Shown in pieces: positions 35,012-43,519 of a DNA stretch of 64,000 nt. The notes beneath the pieces were generated by a model. It ran no database searches and was not told where the DNA came from. It was given only the letters and a program-made list of their open reading frames with translations. The position numbers were made by a program, and so were the translations under genes. Every line of letters begins with the position of its first letter. The first letter of the stretch is position 1. Source of the DNA: Nitrospirota bacterium (GTDB lineage Bacteria > JACPQY01); NCBI GenBank assembly GCA_016180645.1, contig JACPAV010000016.1:68214-132213 (forward strand). Direction: 5' to 3'.

Positions 35012-36694
35012 CTATTCCCCCGGGGCGATTTCTTCCAGGTGGAGTTTCTCGATATGCACGGGGGGCGAGTAGACGACTTCGTCGGAGGCCCAAATGATCA
35101 CCGGTTCGGAAGGACGCCCCACGGCCCGGATGCCGTTCAAAACACTCGAGACATTGTCGTTGATCCGGACGCAGTTCGCTCGGAGCGGTTTCTCCGCCCG
35201 GCCGTTTCGGATCAGAAACGAATCGCCCACGACGGTGGACGTGAAATCGCCCCGCTGCAATCCGTTGATCGGATACGTGTACCAGATCCGCCCGATGTAG
35301 ACGCCGGAATCGACATCCCGAATCAGTGACGGCAAGTCCTTTTCCCCCTCTTCGACGAGCACATTGGTGGCGGCCGTGTGCGGCGCCTGTGCGAAATGCC
35401 GTCCGGGGCTGTTGCCGTACCGGAACCCGTTTCTGAACAACTGCCGTGAAGCGAGCGTTTCAGCGGGAACGCCGAGCTTGGACTTCACCTCCGGGTCCTT
35501 CAACAGCTTGGTGCCCTCGTGGTGCGACCCCAGAATTCCCCGGAGGACCCCGCGAACGATGAGTTCCGTCTTCCCCGTGGATATGCCCTCGCACGTGAGC
35601 GCCTTGGTTCCCATGTGTCCCATACGAGAGCCATCGTCCACCAACGTGAGAAGTTCCGAGGCGACCCTCTGGTCCATCCGCCCTTGGAAGGGGGAGCTTC
35701 CTGCAAAGAACGTCCCTGCGGTCACCGCCGGCACCACCAGATTGTTGAGCATGTCCGCCATCGCCTGCGGGCCCAAGATCACGCGGTACTCCCCCGACGA
35801 AATCCGCTCCCCCCCCATGCACCGGATGGCGTTCTCCGCGGCTTGAAATCCAACACGGCCGGAGAATCCGCGCAGCTCCGGGCCGGCAAAGGTGCACGTG
35901 CCTTTCGCGTTGTCCGATTCGACCATGGCGGTCACGTAGGCCATGAGCAACGTGGTTTCATCGGAGAGAATCCCCGTCGCGTCGGTGCGGGCCAACGCCA
36001 TCCGCTCGGTCACCGCCGAAACATCTCCACTGAGGATCAGCCCCAGATCCCGCACGTCCCGGATACTCCCGGCTCGCACTTTCCCCACGATCGCGGACGT
36101 CCCCTTGCCGAGGACGGTATGGGGCCATGATATGTCGCCGTGCCATGGACGGCACGGCATGGACCATGGCCTGTCCTCCGAACCGGTCGAAAGTGCGGCC
36201 GGCATCACGCCGGACCGGGCTTTCAGCGCCTCGGAACGGGAGAACCCCTCGATCCCGCCTCGCACCACCTTCCAGCCGAGGTCGACGAGGGTCTTGTCCG
36301 ATAGGCGCGACAGTGCCGGGTCGTGGTAGCGGGCCTTCGCAGACCTTTTCTTCGCCCACGCTGGAAATCCGTGGAAGGCCGGATCGGCTACGGCATTGCG
36401 CCGGGCTTTTTCCAAAGCCCTCTTCACCCCGCGCTGAGTGAAATCGGACGCCTCGGAGCCGAAGCCGATCTTGCGGACGCCCCCCTCTTCGAAAAGGATC
36501 CTTACCGCCAACCCGCGGAACTCGTACGTCTTGGGCTCCTCCACGCCATTGCACGGGAGGTGCGAGGCGTAGTGCAGCCGGGCCGTGTGGGCGAGATTTT
36601 CCGAGGCAAACACTTCTCCGGCAACCAGGCCCTTCTCCTTCTTCACGAGCCGGAGCCCGTCGGCCACCACCTTCCGCAAAATGGAAATTCCCAT
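35012..36694 (-). CDS. TldD/PmbA-family protein (PmbA-like), with inserted repeat
   Basis: 560 residues; usual length about 450-480. ATG 36694 is chosen over 36715 because a good -10 box lies 8 nt before it. 'VRILFEEGGVRKIGFGS', 'TLVDDG', 'GNSPGRHFAQAPHTAATNVLVEEGE' and 'VYSPPVHIEKL' fit the family. The HExxxH zinc motif of TldD is absent, so it matches the PmbA/TldE partner, which forms a protease with TldD (not seen nearby). Residues about 172-195 (PWSMPCRPWHGDISWP..) are coded by an in-frame family E palindrome. Confidence 0.82.
   Translation of the reverse strand: MGISILRKVVADGLRLVKKEKGLVAGEVFASENLAHTARLHYASHLPCNGVEEPKTYEFRGLAVRILFEEGGVRKIGFGSEASDFTQRGVKRALEKARRNAVADPAFHGFPAWAKKRSAKARYHDPALSRLSDKTLVDLGWKVVRGGIEGFSRSEALKARSGVMPAALSTGSEDRPWSMPCRPWHGDISWPHTVLGKGTSAIVGKVRAGSIRDVRDLGLILSGDVSAVTERMALARTDATGILSDETTLLMAYVTAMVESDNAKGTCTFAGPELRGFSGRVGFQAAENAIRCMGGERISSGEYRVILGPQAMADMLNNLVVPAVTAGTFFAGSSPFQGRMDQRVASELLTLVDDGSRMGHMGTKALTCEGISTGKTELIVRGVLRGILGSHHEGTKLLKDPEVKSKLGVPAETLASRQLFRNGFRYGNSPGRHFAQAPHTAATNVLVEEGEKDLPSLIRDVDSGVYIGRIWYTYPINGLQRGDFTSTVVGDSFLIRNGRAEKPLRANCVRINDNVSSVLNGIRAVGRPSEPVIIWASDEVVYSPPVHIEKLHLEEIAPGE
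36103..36170. repeat. family E palindrome inserted in tldD/pmbA gene
   Basis: CCTTGCCGAGGACGGTATGG ... CCATGATATGTCGCCGTGCC ... GGCACGGCATGGACCATGGCC. It closely matches the inner parts of 11862-11930 and 43395-43462, where the element is intergenic. Here it is open in the reading frame. Confidence 0.82.
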
Positions 36695-36702
36695 GGGGGA
36701 CG

Positions 36703-36731
36703 ATCTTAGCGGCACCCGTTGTGCAACTCAA
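36703..36731 (-). promoter_or_regulatory. tldD/pmbA promoter, leaderless
   Basis: On the minus strand TTGAGT (36731-36726), 17-nt spacer, TAAGAT (36708-36703), ATG at 36694 (8 nt later). Confidence 0.6.
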
Positions 36732-36743
36732 CACGCAGGTCCC

Positions 36744-36782
36744 GAGGCTAAACCTCGATAGCCGCTATCGAGGTTTAGCCTC
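36744..36782. repeat. perfect 39-bp palindrome (family D) between divergent promoters
   Basis: Arms GAGGCTAAACCTCGATAGC and its exact inverse around a single C. It sits between the -35 boxes of tldD/pmbA and pilB. A related palindrome is at 58878-58926. It could be an operator or a REP-like element. Confidence 0.85.
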
Positions 36783-36801
36783 CATAGGGCGTTTCGTGAA
36801 A

Positions 36802-36831
36802 TTGACGCGTTCATCGGCGCAAACGTATAAT
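36802..36831 (+). promoter_or_regulatory. pilB promoter
   Basis: TTGACG (36802-36807), 18-nt spacer, perfect TATAAT (36826-36831), ATG at 36844; predicted leader about 6 nt, with no Shine-Dalgarno site. Confidence 0.75.
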
Positions 36832-36843
36832 AGAAGCATCGCC

Positions 36844-38559
36844 ATGCCGCCCACCACGACGCGCCGTCCCTCCCGGCAACTCTTGAGCGACATCATCGTG
36901 GACATGGGCCTCGTGTCCAGAAGGGATCTCGATCATGCGCTCGAGGAGAGTCGGAAGCAGAACGTCCGCGTGGGAGAAATCCTCCTCCGAAAGGGGCTGG
37001 TCAGCGAGGAACAGATCGCGCAAGCCCTCGCCCGGCAATTCACCATGACGTACGTCCGGCTGGAAGGCAAAGACATCGCTTCGGAAACGGTCAAACTCAT
37101 TCCCGAAGCCGTGGCTCGCCGACACACGATCGTGCCCGTCGAGAGCGGCCCGCAGGACCTGATGCTCGGAATGGCCGATCCCCTGAACATCTTTGCCCTG
37201 GACCAGGTCAAGATGATCACCCGCCACAAGGTGCAGCCGGTCGTCTGTTCCAAGGCGGAGATCCTGCGGGTGTTGGACCGGGTATACGCCGCCGAGCAGT
37301 CGGTGAAGAGCGTCCTGGACGAGATCGACCTGGCCGGTCTGGAACTTCTCGCCCAGGAATCGGAGAGCCCGGCCACGTTGGAAAAGGTGGCTTCGGACAC
37401 TTCCATTGTCAAACTGGTCAATACGATCCTATACGTCGCCGTCCAGCAGCGGGCGAGCGACATCCATCTGGAACCGCAATCCGAAGCCTTCCTCGTTCGG
37501 ATGCGAATCGATGGAGTTCTCTACAAGCTGTACCAGCTTCCCCTCAAGGTCCATATGGGTGTGGTCTCGCGCATCAAGATCATGGGCGGGATGGACATCG
37601 CCGAAAAACGCGTTCCCCAGGACGGGCGGTTCGAGGCGAAGATCGGGGATCACCAGATCGACGTGCGTGTCTCTTCCATTCCCCTCCTGCACGGGGAGAA
37701 GGCCGAACTGAGGATTCTGGAGAAAAGCCGGCGGAGGATACAGCTCGAAGACCTTCCCATGGAAGGCGACACGCGCGCCCAGGTTGAGAAAGCCATTCAG
37801 AACCCCTACGGCCTGTTCGTCGTTTCGGGCCCGACGGGCTCCGGAAAAACCACCACCTTGTACGCCGTGCTCAACTGCATGAACGCCGCGGAAAAGAACA
37901 TCGTGACGGTGGAAGATCCCGTGGAGTATCAGCTCCCGAACGTCAACCAAATCCCCATCAATCCTCGCGCGAATCTGACGTTCGCCACTGCACTGCGCTC
38001 CATTCTCCGGCAGGATCCGGATGTCATCATGGTCGGCGAGATCCGCGACCGTGAAACGGCGGAGATTTCCATCCAGGCGGCTCTTACGGGGCACTTGGTC
38101 CTCACCACGCTCCACACCAATTCCGCCCCCGGCGCGGTCAGCCGCCTCGTCGAAATGGGCGTCGAGCCGTACCTGATTTCATCCTCCCTCCTCGGCGTTC
38201 TAGGCCAAAGGCTTGTGCGCCAGGTCTGCCCGGACTGCAAGCAGCCGCATGCGCCGGAGCCGGCGGTTCTGGCGAATTTCGAATGGATGCCCGAGAACGC
38301 ATCGCACTTCTTCCGCGGCGCCGGTTGCTCCAATTGCCGTGGAACGGGCTATCGCGGCCGGTTGGCCGTATTTGAATTGATGCGTATGGGGCCCGCCGTT
38401 CGGAAGAGCATTTTGCATCGAGAAGACCTTGAACAAATTGCCGCCGCCGCCCAGACGGAAGGCTTCCGATCCCTGCGCCAGAACGGTCTGGAGCTCGTGG
38501 TGGCGGGCAGGACCACGTTGGAAGAAATCGTCCGCGTGACCCGGGACGTGGAGATCTGA
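36844..38559 (+). CDS. pilB: PilB/GspE-type assembly ATPase
   Basis: 571 residues. N-terminal GspE_N domain (about 10-160; 'VGEILLRKGLVSEEQIAQALARQ'), catalytic domain with 'ASDIHLEPQ', Walker A GPTGSGKTTTLY (about 330), Asp box 'IVTVEDPVEYQ', Walker B 'DPDVIMVGEIRD', 'HTNSAPGAVSRL', and a CxxC/CxxC zinc pair (CPDC, CSNC). It powers assembly of type IV pili or type II secretion pseudopili at the inner membrane. First gene of an operon continuing into pilC, micro-ORFs, pseudopilin, kinase and NtrC regulator. Confidence 0.93.
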   Translation: MPPTTTRRPSRQLLSDIIVDMGLVSRRDLDHALEESRKQNVRVGEILLRKGLVSEEQIAQALARQFTMTYVRLEGKDIASETVKLIPEAVARRHTIVPVESGPQDLMLGMADPLNIFALDQVKMITRHKVQPVVCSKAEILRVLDRVYAAEQSVKSVLDEIDLAGLELLAQESESPATLEKVASDTSIVKLVNTILYVAVQQRASDIHLEPQSEAFLVRMRIDGVLYKLYQLPLKVHMGVVSRIKIMGGMDIAEKRVPQDGRFEAKIGDHQIDVRVSSIPLLHGEKAELRILEKSRRRIQLEDLPMEGDTRAQVEKAIQNPYGLFVVSGPTGSGKTTTLYAVLNCMNAAEKNIVTVEDPVEYQLPNVNQIPINPRANLTFATALRSILRQDPDVIMVGEIRDRETAEISIQAALTGHLVLTTLHTNSAPGAVSRLVEMGVEPYLISSSLLGVLGQRLVRQVCPDCKQPHAPEPAVLANFEWMPENASHFFRGAGCSNCRGTGYRGRLAVFELMRMGPAVRKSILHREDLEQIAAAAQTEGFRSLRQNGLELVVAGRTTLEEIVRVTRDVEI

Positions 38560-38561
38560 GG

Positions 38562-39809
38562 GTGTCCACCTATGCGTATCGGGCACGCAGCCGCGTCGGC
38601 GAGCTCATTATCGGTACGCTCGAGGCCGACACCCAGGATCAAGTCGAGGCCCGACTGGCCAGAGACAACCTCATTCCCGTTCGCATCGAGGAGCGAAGGC
38701 CGAAGAAACTGGACGCGTTTCTGGATCGGGTCTTCAAGCGCATCAAACCCCGGGACCGGATCGTTCTCTACCGCCAGCTGGCCGCCATGTATGGCGCCGG
38801 GGTCTCGTTCACACGCATGTTGGAGACCGCGAAGAAGCAAACAGAGAATCCCCGACTCCAGAAGGTCCTGGTCCAGGTCGGGAAAGACATTCAGGAGGGC
38901 ATGAGCTTCGCCAACGCTCTCGCCCGTCACCCCGGCGTCTTTAACGAGGTGGTCATCAACATGGTCTCGGCCGGTGAGGCCGGCGGTGTCCTGGAGGAAG
39001 TGCTCGACCGAATCGGCCAGATGGCCGAGCGGGAGCTCGATCTGGACAGCAAGGTTCGCTCGGCGACGCTCTACCCCAAGATGGTTCTGGTGGCGGCCAT
39101 CCTCGGCGGCGGGGTGGTCGTGTACTTCCTGATACCCAAGTTGCAGGCCCTGTACCGCCAACTGGGAGGCGCGAACGCGGTCCTTCCCCTGCCCACTCGC
39201 ATCTTGGTGGGAATCTCGGACGCCTTCATTGCTTACTGGTACCTCGCCGCCGTGGTGTTGGGTTCGGCCTACGCTTCCTGGCGGATCCTTCTCACGCTGC
39301 CGGCGGGGCGTTACCTCGTGGACCGACTCCGGTTGAAGGTTTGGATCTTCGGATCGATTTTCGAAAGGGTGGCCATGGCGCGATTCAGCCGGATCTTCGG
39401 CAGTCTTTACCGGAGCGGCATGCCGATCCTGCAGGCCCTGGAGATCTCATCACGGGCGTTGGGCAACGCTTTCATCGCTCGAGAAGTTCTCCATACGCGG
39501 CAGTCCCTCATCGAAGGGAAAACGCTGCTGGAATCCATCGAAAGAGCCAAGGGGTTCACACCGATGATCCAGCAGATGATCGGGGTGGGTGAGGAAGCCG
39601 GGACCCTGGACCGAATGCTTCAGAAGGCCGCGGACTACTACGACAGCGAGATCGACCATTCGATCCGAACGCTGACGACGCTTTTGGAGCCCGCTCTCCT
39701 GCTCGGACTCTTCGCCATCGTCGGATTCCTGGCCCTGGCCATGTTCCTTCCCATGTGGCAGATGATATCGTTTGTGAATACGGGCGGAGGAGCGCCGGGT
39801 GTTCCATGA
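38562..39809 (+). CDS. pilC: PilC/GspF-type inner-membrane platform protein
   Basis: 415 residues from GTG 38562, 2 nt after the pilB stop. Two T2SSF domains (about 65-190 and 270-390: 'QLAAMYGAGVSFTRMLETA', 'GSLYRSGMPILQALEISS') and three membrane helices (about 180, 225, 385). It anchors the assembly ATPase in pilus and type II systems. Its TGA stop overlaps the ATG of the first micro-ORF (ATGA). Confidence 0.93.
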   Translation: MSTYAYRARSRVGELIIGTLEADTQDQVEARLARDNLIPVRIEERRPKKLDAFLDRVFKRIKPRDRIVLYRQLAAMYGAGVSFTRMLETAKKQTENPRLQKVLVQVGKDIQEGMSFANALARHPGVFNEVVINMVSAGEAGGVLEEVLDRIGQMAERELDLDSKVRSATLYPKMVLVAAILGGGVVVYFLIPKLQALYRQLGGANAVLPLPTRILVGISDAFIAYWYLAAVVLGSAYASWRILLTLPAGRYLVDRLRLKVWIFGSIFERVAMARFSRIFGSLYRSGMPILQALEISSRALGNAFIAREVLHTRQSLIEGKTLLESIERAKGFTPMIQQMIGVGEEAGTLDRMLQKAADYYDSEIDHSIRTLTTLLEPALLLGLFAIVGFLALAMFLPMWQMISFVNTGGGAPGVP

Positions 39810-39880
39810 GCGTGATGCGAATGGCCCTTTCGACATTTTGCGGCGGTCACGAAGACCGCGATGGGCGGAAAGGGCCGTGA
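39806..39880 (+). CDS. tandem micro-ORF 1 (24 aa)
   Basis: ATG 39806 overlaps the pilC stop by 4 nt. It codes for 24 residues beginning MSVMRMALSTFCGGHEDRD and ends in a TGA that overlaps the GTG of micro-ORF 2. Net basic/acidic mix, no membrane segment. It may be a real micropeptide or only a coupling device. Expression is inferred from the overlap geometry. Confidence 0.4.
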   Translation: MSVMRMALSTFCGGHEDRDGRKGP

Positions 39881-40020
39881 GCGTGAAGCGAACGGCCCTC
39901 ACGACATTTGACGGCGGTCACGAAGACCGCGATGGGCGGAAAGGGCCGTGAGCGTGAAGCGAACGGCCCTCACGACATTTGACGGCGGTCACGAAGACCG
40001 CGATCCGAGAAGAGGGCCAT
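39808..40020 (+). repeat. three exact-period 71-bp tandem repeats
   Basis: Units start GAGCGTGA at 39808, 39879, 39950, and the octamer recurs at 40021 inside the pseudopilin gene. Each unit holds a GCGGTC-ACGAA-GACCGC hairpin, and across junctions an AGGGCCGT/ACGGCCCT stem. 71 equals 25 codons minus a 4-nt overlap. Confidence 0.9.
39877..39951 (+). CDS. tandem micro-ORF 2 (24 aa)
   Basis: GTG start inside GTGA with the previous stop. It begins MSVKRTALTTFDGGHEDRD and stops in a GTGA overlap with micro-ORF 3. Nearly identical to its neighbours. The start lies in the 5' stem of an AGGGCCGT/ACGGCCCT hairpin, so ribosome passage through the upstream frame would be needed to expose it. Confidence 0.4.
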   Translation: MSVKRTALTTFDGGHEDRDGRKGP

Positions 40021-40022
40021 GA
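39948..40022 (+). CDS. tandem micro-ORF 3 (24 aa)
   Basis: GTG start overlapping the previous stop; MSVKRTALTTFDGGHEDRD, then PRRGP and a TGA that overlaps the pseudopilin ATG (ATGA). It completes an unbroken chain of 4-nt overlaps from pilC to the pseudopilin. Confidence 0.4.
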   Translation: MSVKRTALTTFDGGHEDRDPRRGP

Positions 40023-40465
40023 GCGTGACGTTGGGCTCCACGTCCGGTCGGACGATCTTCGAAAGCCTGCTGGTCGTCACCCTCATCAGCCTTCTGATGG
40101 GCGGCACGGGATTCGAGATCCAGCGGGTCGACCGGCGGGTTCGTGAAACGGCCTTGAAATGGGAACTGCGCAACCTGAGGGCCGCCATCTCTCTTTTTTC
40201 TTTCATGAACAGCCGGGTTCCGTTGTCTCTCCGAGAGGTTCATGAAAGAGGATTTGTCGAGCCGTTCCGGCGGGATGTGCGGCTGGGCGCCGTCACGGCC
40301 GAGCCGGCCCGACTGAGGCTGAGAAGCCTCATTTCCCTCGACGTGATTCAGGAAATGGGAATTGACGAGGCGGGGAATATCCTCGACCCCTTCGGAAACC
40401 CCTACGTTTTTGATCCGGAATCGGGCCGGCTTTATACCACTACCGAGGAGTACACAAGATGGTGA
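40019..40465 (+). CDS. pseudopilin-like protein
   Basis: 148 residues. A short leader is followed by 'GRTIFESLLVVTLISLLMGGTGFE', a type III signal with Gly before the cleavage point, Glu at +5 and a hydrophobic helix, as in type IV pilins and GspG-like pseudopilins. The Phe usually at +1 is Arg. The C-terminal part has 'DPFGNPYVFDPESG', the GspG-type calcium-loop-like sequence. It overlaps the kinase gene by 7 nt. Substrate of the PilB/PilC machine by context. Confidence 0.8.
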   Translation: MSVTLGSTSGRTIFESLLVVTLISLLMGGTGFEIQRVDRRVRETALKWELRNLRAAISLFSFMNSRVPLSLREVHERGFVEPFRRDVRLGAVTAEPARLRLRSLISLDVIQEMGIDEAGNILDPFGNPYVFDPESGRLYTTTEEYTRW

Positions 40466-41931
40466 CCCGCGCCGCCGAAACGTTTCGGTTCATCCGGGAG
40501 TTCTCCACCCGTAAGGTGCAGCTCAGCCTTCTGGTCTTTGCGCCCATTTTCCTGGCTCTCGTGACCGTGGCTCCCACGATCATCGTCTATAACTGGTTGG
40601 TCAGTTTCATCCCCACCCGGGTGGACGAGATCTACTCCGCCCCGCGCGTGGATCAGATCGTGGAACTTCTCAAGATGCTCCGATTCCTCATGCTCTCCGG
40701 CGCCGTCGTGGCCCTGATTTCCATTCCCCTGCTGGCCTTCTATGTCGTGAAACCCATACGCCGGATGATGGAGAATCTGCGGAAGGTGGCGCTGGGCGAT
40801 CTCACGGTCGAGGCCGGTATGGACCGGTCCGACGAGTTGGGCGGACTCGGGGCCAGTTTCGACCGGATGATCCTCTCCCTCAACCGCTACATTCTCGAAA
40901 GCAGCCGGGGCGGCGTGTTCGTGGTGAACAGCGAAGGCGTGGTCACCACCTCCAACCCGGCCATGGAAATCATCCTCGGCATGAAGGCGGAGGATCTCGT
41001 CGGCCATGCCATCGAGGAGGCCTTTCGGCCGCTCGGGAACTATCGCGAACTGGTCAAAGTCATCCGCGGGGCCATCCAGTCCAAAACGCCCCATGGAGAG
41101 CAGGAGGTCATCGTCGCCAGGCCGGACGGGCGCCAGGTCACGCTGAACCTTTCCACCTCTCTTCTCCGCGACCAAAACGGCATCCAGATCGGTGTGATGG
41201 CCGCGATCAAGAACCTCTCGGAGATCCGCGACTTCCATGAACACCTCCGGCGGACGGAGAAGCTCGCGTCGCTCGGTACCCTGGCCGCGGGCGTGGCGCA
41301 TGAGATCCGGAATCCCTTGGGGTCCATTCGTGGGCTGGCCCAGCTTCTCCGCGAGAGTCTCGAGGGCTCCTCGCAAAAACGGTACGCGGAAGTCATCGCC
41401 CAGGAAACGGACCGCTTGAACCGCGTGGTGGAAAGCCTCCTGAGTTTTGCGCGGCCCTCGGATTCCCTCCGGACGGACGTGGATGTCAACACCCTGCTTC
41501 GACGCGCCCTTCAACTGTGCGAATTCGAGCGTCTCAAGAAAAATATCCGCATGGTCGAGGACCTGGCCGCCGACCTACCGCCGGTTTCCGTCGATTCCGA
41601 CCGCCTGGTCCAGGCGTTCCTCAACATTCTTCTCAATGCATGCCAAGCCATCGAGGGAGAGGGTGAAATCCGCGTCACCACGCTGACCCCCGAACCCGGC
41701 CGCGGCAATGGAGAATTCGTCCGGGTGAGCATCGTCAACACCAATTCCCATATCTCTCCCGATCAGCTCGAACACATTTTCGACCCGTTCTTCACCACCA
41801 AGGAGAACGGTACGGGACTCGGCCTGTCCGTCACCCACCACATCATTCAAGAGAACCGCGGGAGCCTCCGGGCCTATAGTGAGAACCGGGAGACCGGTTT
41901 TGTCGTTGAGCTTCCGGCCTCAAAGAGTTAG
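40459..41931 (+). CDS. membrane sensor histidine kinase (HAMP-PAS)
   Basis: 490 residues. Two transmembrane helices (about 22-48 and 75-97) around a very short external loop, HAMP (98-150), PAS (155-260), HisKA 'AAGVAHEIRNPLGSIRGLAQLL' (phospho-His near 281) and HATPase ('NILLNACQAIEG', 'KENGTGLGLSVTHHII'). The layout resembles PilS/NtrB-type kinases. It overlaps the pseudopilin gene and precedes the NtrC-type regulator; together they probably control the pilus operon and other sigma-54 genes. Confidence 0.9.
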   Translation: MVTRAAETFRFIREFSTRKVQLSLLVFAPIFLALVTVAPTIIVYNWLVSFIPTRVDEIYSAPRVDQIVELLKMLRFLMLSGAVVALISIPLLAFYVVKPIRRMMENLRKVALGDLTVEAGMDRSDELGGLGASFDRMILSLNRYILESSRGGVFVVNSEGVVTTSNPAMEIILGMKAEDLVGHAIEEAFRPLGNYRELVKVIRGAIQSKTPHGEQEVIVARPDGRQVTLNLSTSLLRDQNGIQIGVMAAIKNLSEIRDFHEHLRRTEKLASLGTLAAGVAHEIRNPLGSIRGLAQLLRESLEGSSQKRYAEVIAQETDRLNRVVESLLSFARPSDSLRTDVDVNTLLRRALQLCEFERLKKNIRMVEDLAADLPPVSVDSDRLVQAFLNILLNACQAIEGEGEIRVTTLTPEPGRGNGEFVRVSIVNTNSHISPDQLEHIFDPFFTTKENGTGLGLSVTHHIIQENRGSLRAYSENRETGFVVELPASKS

Positions 41932-41963
41932 ACAAGAAGGCGGACACACCAGGATGGACACTC

Positions 41964-43361
41964 ATGGTTGAGCGCTCGGAAACGGACCGGCCCAGAATTC
42001 TGGTCATCGACGATGACGAGAGCATGCGGTTCTTTATCGCCGAGGCGCTGTCGAAGGATGGATATCCCTACGACGTGGCGGTGAACGGCGAGGAGGCTCT
42101 CCGCAAGCTGAGCGGGAACGGCGGATTCGGCATCGCGCTGTTGGACGTCCGAATGCCGCAGATCAGCGGGCTCGACGTACTCAAGAAGGCGAAGGAGATC
42201 GATCCTGAACTCGTCGTCATCCTGATGACCGCTTACGATTCGCGGGACATCGCCATGGAGTCCATCCGGCGCGGGGCCTACGACTATTTCACCAAACCCT
42301 TCGACCTCAACGAGATGCGGATCGTGGTGGGACGGGCCGCGGAGCGGATCCGGCTTCGAAAGGACATGGAGCTGTACAAGAAGGAAGTGGAAGCCTTCAA
42401 GGGGCAGACGCGGCTGATTGGGACGAGCCCGAAGGTGCGGGACGTCATGGATCTCGTCAAGCGCGTGAGCGACAACGACGTGACCGTGCTCGTCACCGGG
42501 GAGTCCGGCACGGGGAAGGAGCTGGTCGCGCGGATCATCCACGAATCCGGACTCCGGCGGTCGCGCCCCTTCGCAGCCGTCAACTGCGCCGCCATCCCCG
42601 AGAATCTTCTGGAGGAAGAGCTCTTCGGTCATGAAAAAGGCTCGTTCACCGGCGCGTTACAACAGAAAAAAGGAAAGATTGAACATGCCTCTGGAGGCAC
42701 GCTGTTCCTCGACGAAATCGGAGACATGGGCCCGGCCATGCAGGCCAAGCTCCTCCGTTTCCTGCAGGAACGGGAGTTCGAACGGATCGGCGGCGTCGAC
42801 CCCATCCGGGCGGACGTCCGTGTCGTCGCCGCCACCAATCAGGATCTTCGAAAACGGGTCCAAGAGGGCGAATTCCGCGATGACCTCTACTGGCGCCTGA
42901 ACGTCATTGCCATTCATCTTCCGCCCCTCCGGGATCGCACGGAGGACATCCCGGACATCGTCAATCACTTCCTGTCCCTCTACAGGGTCCGGCTCGCGCG
43001 CGAGTCCATCGAGAGGATCACACCGTCGGCGATGGACCTGCTCCTCGCCCACCTATGGCCGGGGAATGTCCGCGAACTCGAGAATGTGATCCAGAAGCTC
43101 GTGGTGTTGACGGATCGAAACGAAATTCAGCCGAGAGACGTCCAGCCTTTCCTCGCCCCGCCCTCGGAGAAGAAACCGGAGGGGCGAACGCTGTTCGAGA
43201 AATTGGACGGCATCACCGGGGACGCTGAGAAAGAGATGATCCTTCAGGCCCTGGAACGCAACCGCTGGAGCCGCACCCGCACAGCGGACGAACTCGGCAT
43301 CTCGCGCAAGAGCCTCCACAACAAGATGAAGAAGTACGCGATCGCGACGGACACGGAGTAG
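41964..43361 (+). CDS. NtrC/PilR-type sigma-54 response regulator
   Basis: 465 residues. Receiver ('ALLDVRMPQISG' Asp; 'DYFTKPFD' Lys), AAA+ domain with Walker A GESGTGKE, sigma-54 loop GSFTGA, 'LFLDEIGDMG', arginine-finger region 'FRDDLYWRLNV', and a Fis-type helix-turn-helix (TRTADELGISRKSLHNKMKKY). It ends the pilB operon, 32 nt after the kinase, as PilR does in pilus loci. Confidence 0.93.
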   Translation: MVERSETDRPRILVIDDDESMRFFIAEALSKDGYPYDVAVNGEEALRKLSGNGGFGIALLDVRMPQISGLDVLKKAKEIDPELVVILMTAYDSRDIAMESIRRGAYDYFTKPFDLNEMRIVVGRAAERIRLRKDMELYKKEVEAFKGQTRLIGTSPKVRDVMDLVKRVSDNDVTVLVTGESGTGKELVARIIHESGLRRSRPFAAVNCAAIPENLLEEELFGHEKGSFTGALQQKKGKIEHASGGTLFLDEIGDMGPAMQAKLLRFLQEREFERIGGVDPIRADVRVVAATNQDLRKRVQEGEFRDDLYWRLNVIAIHLPPLRDRTEDIPDIVNHFLSLYRVRLARESIERITPSAMDLLLAHLWPGNVRELENVIQKLVVLTDRNEIQPRDVQPFLAPPSEKKPEGRTLFEKLDGITGDAEKEMILQALERNRWSRTRTADELGISRKSLHNKMKKYAIATDTE

Positions 43362-43370
43362 GGGAGATCG

Positions 43371-43519
43371 GATGTAGGGACGCGGGCTGAAGCCCCATGC
43401 CACGGAGGGTATGGGACCATGATATGTCGCCGCACCACGGATGGTGCGGCATGTAACATGGCCCGCGGCTACCAAGAACGTGAATCCCCGGTAGGCGCAG
43501 GCTTTATGCCTGCGTCCGC
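43371..43519. repeat. composite palindromic repeat B-E-B plus partial B
   Basis: ACGCGGGCTGAAGCCCCATGCC, inner E element (CCACGGAGGGTATGGGACC ... GGTGCGGCATGTAACATGG), GCGGCTACC, then GGTAGGCGCAGGCTTTATGCC. The last part runs into the kinase gene ending at 43469 and codes for its tail. Confidence 0.8.

Noticed and set aside
39808-40020. CRISPR or rho-independent terminator reading of the 71-bp repeats
   Set aside because: No spacers, no T-tract, and each unit is open in frame with overlapping start and stop codons.
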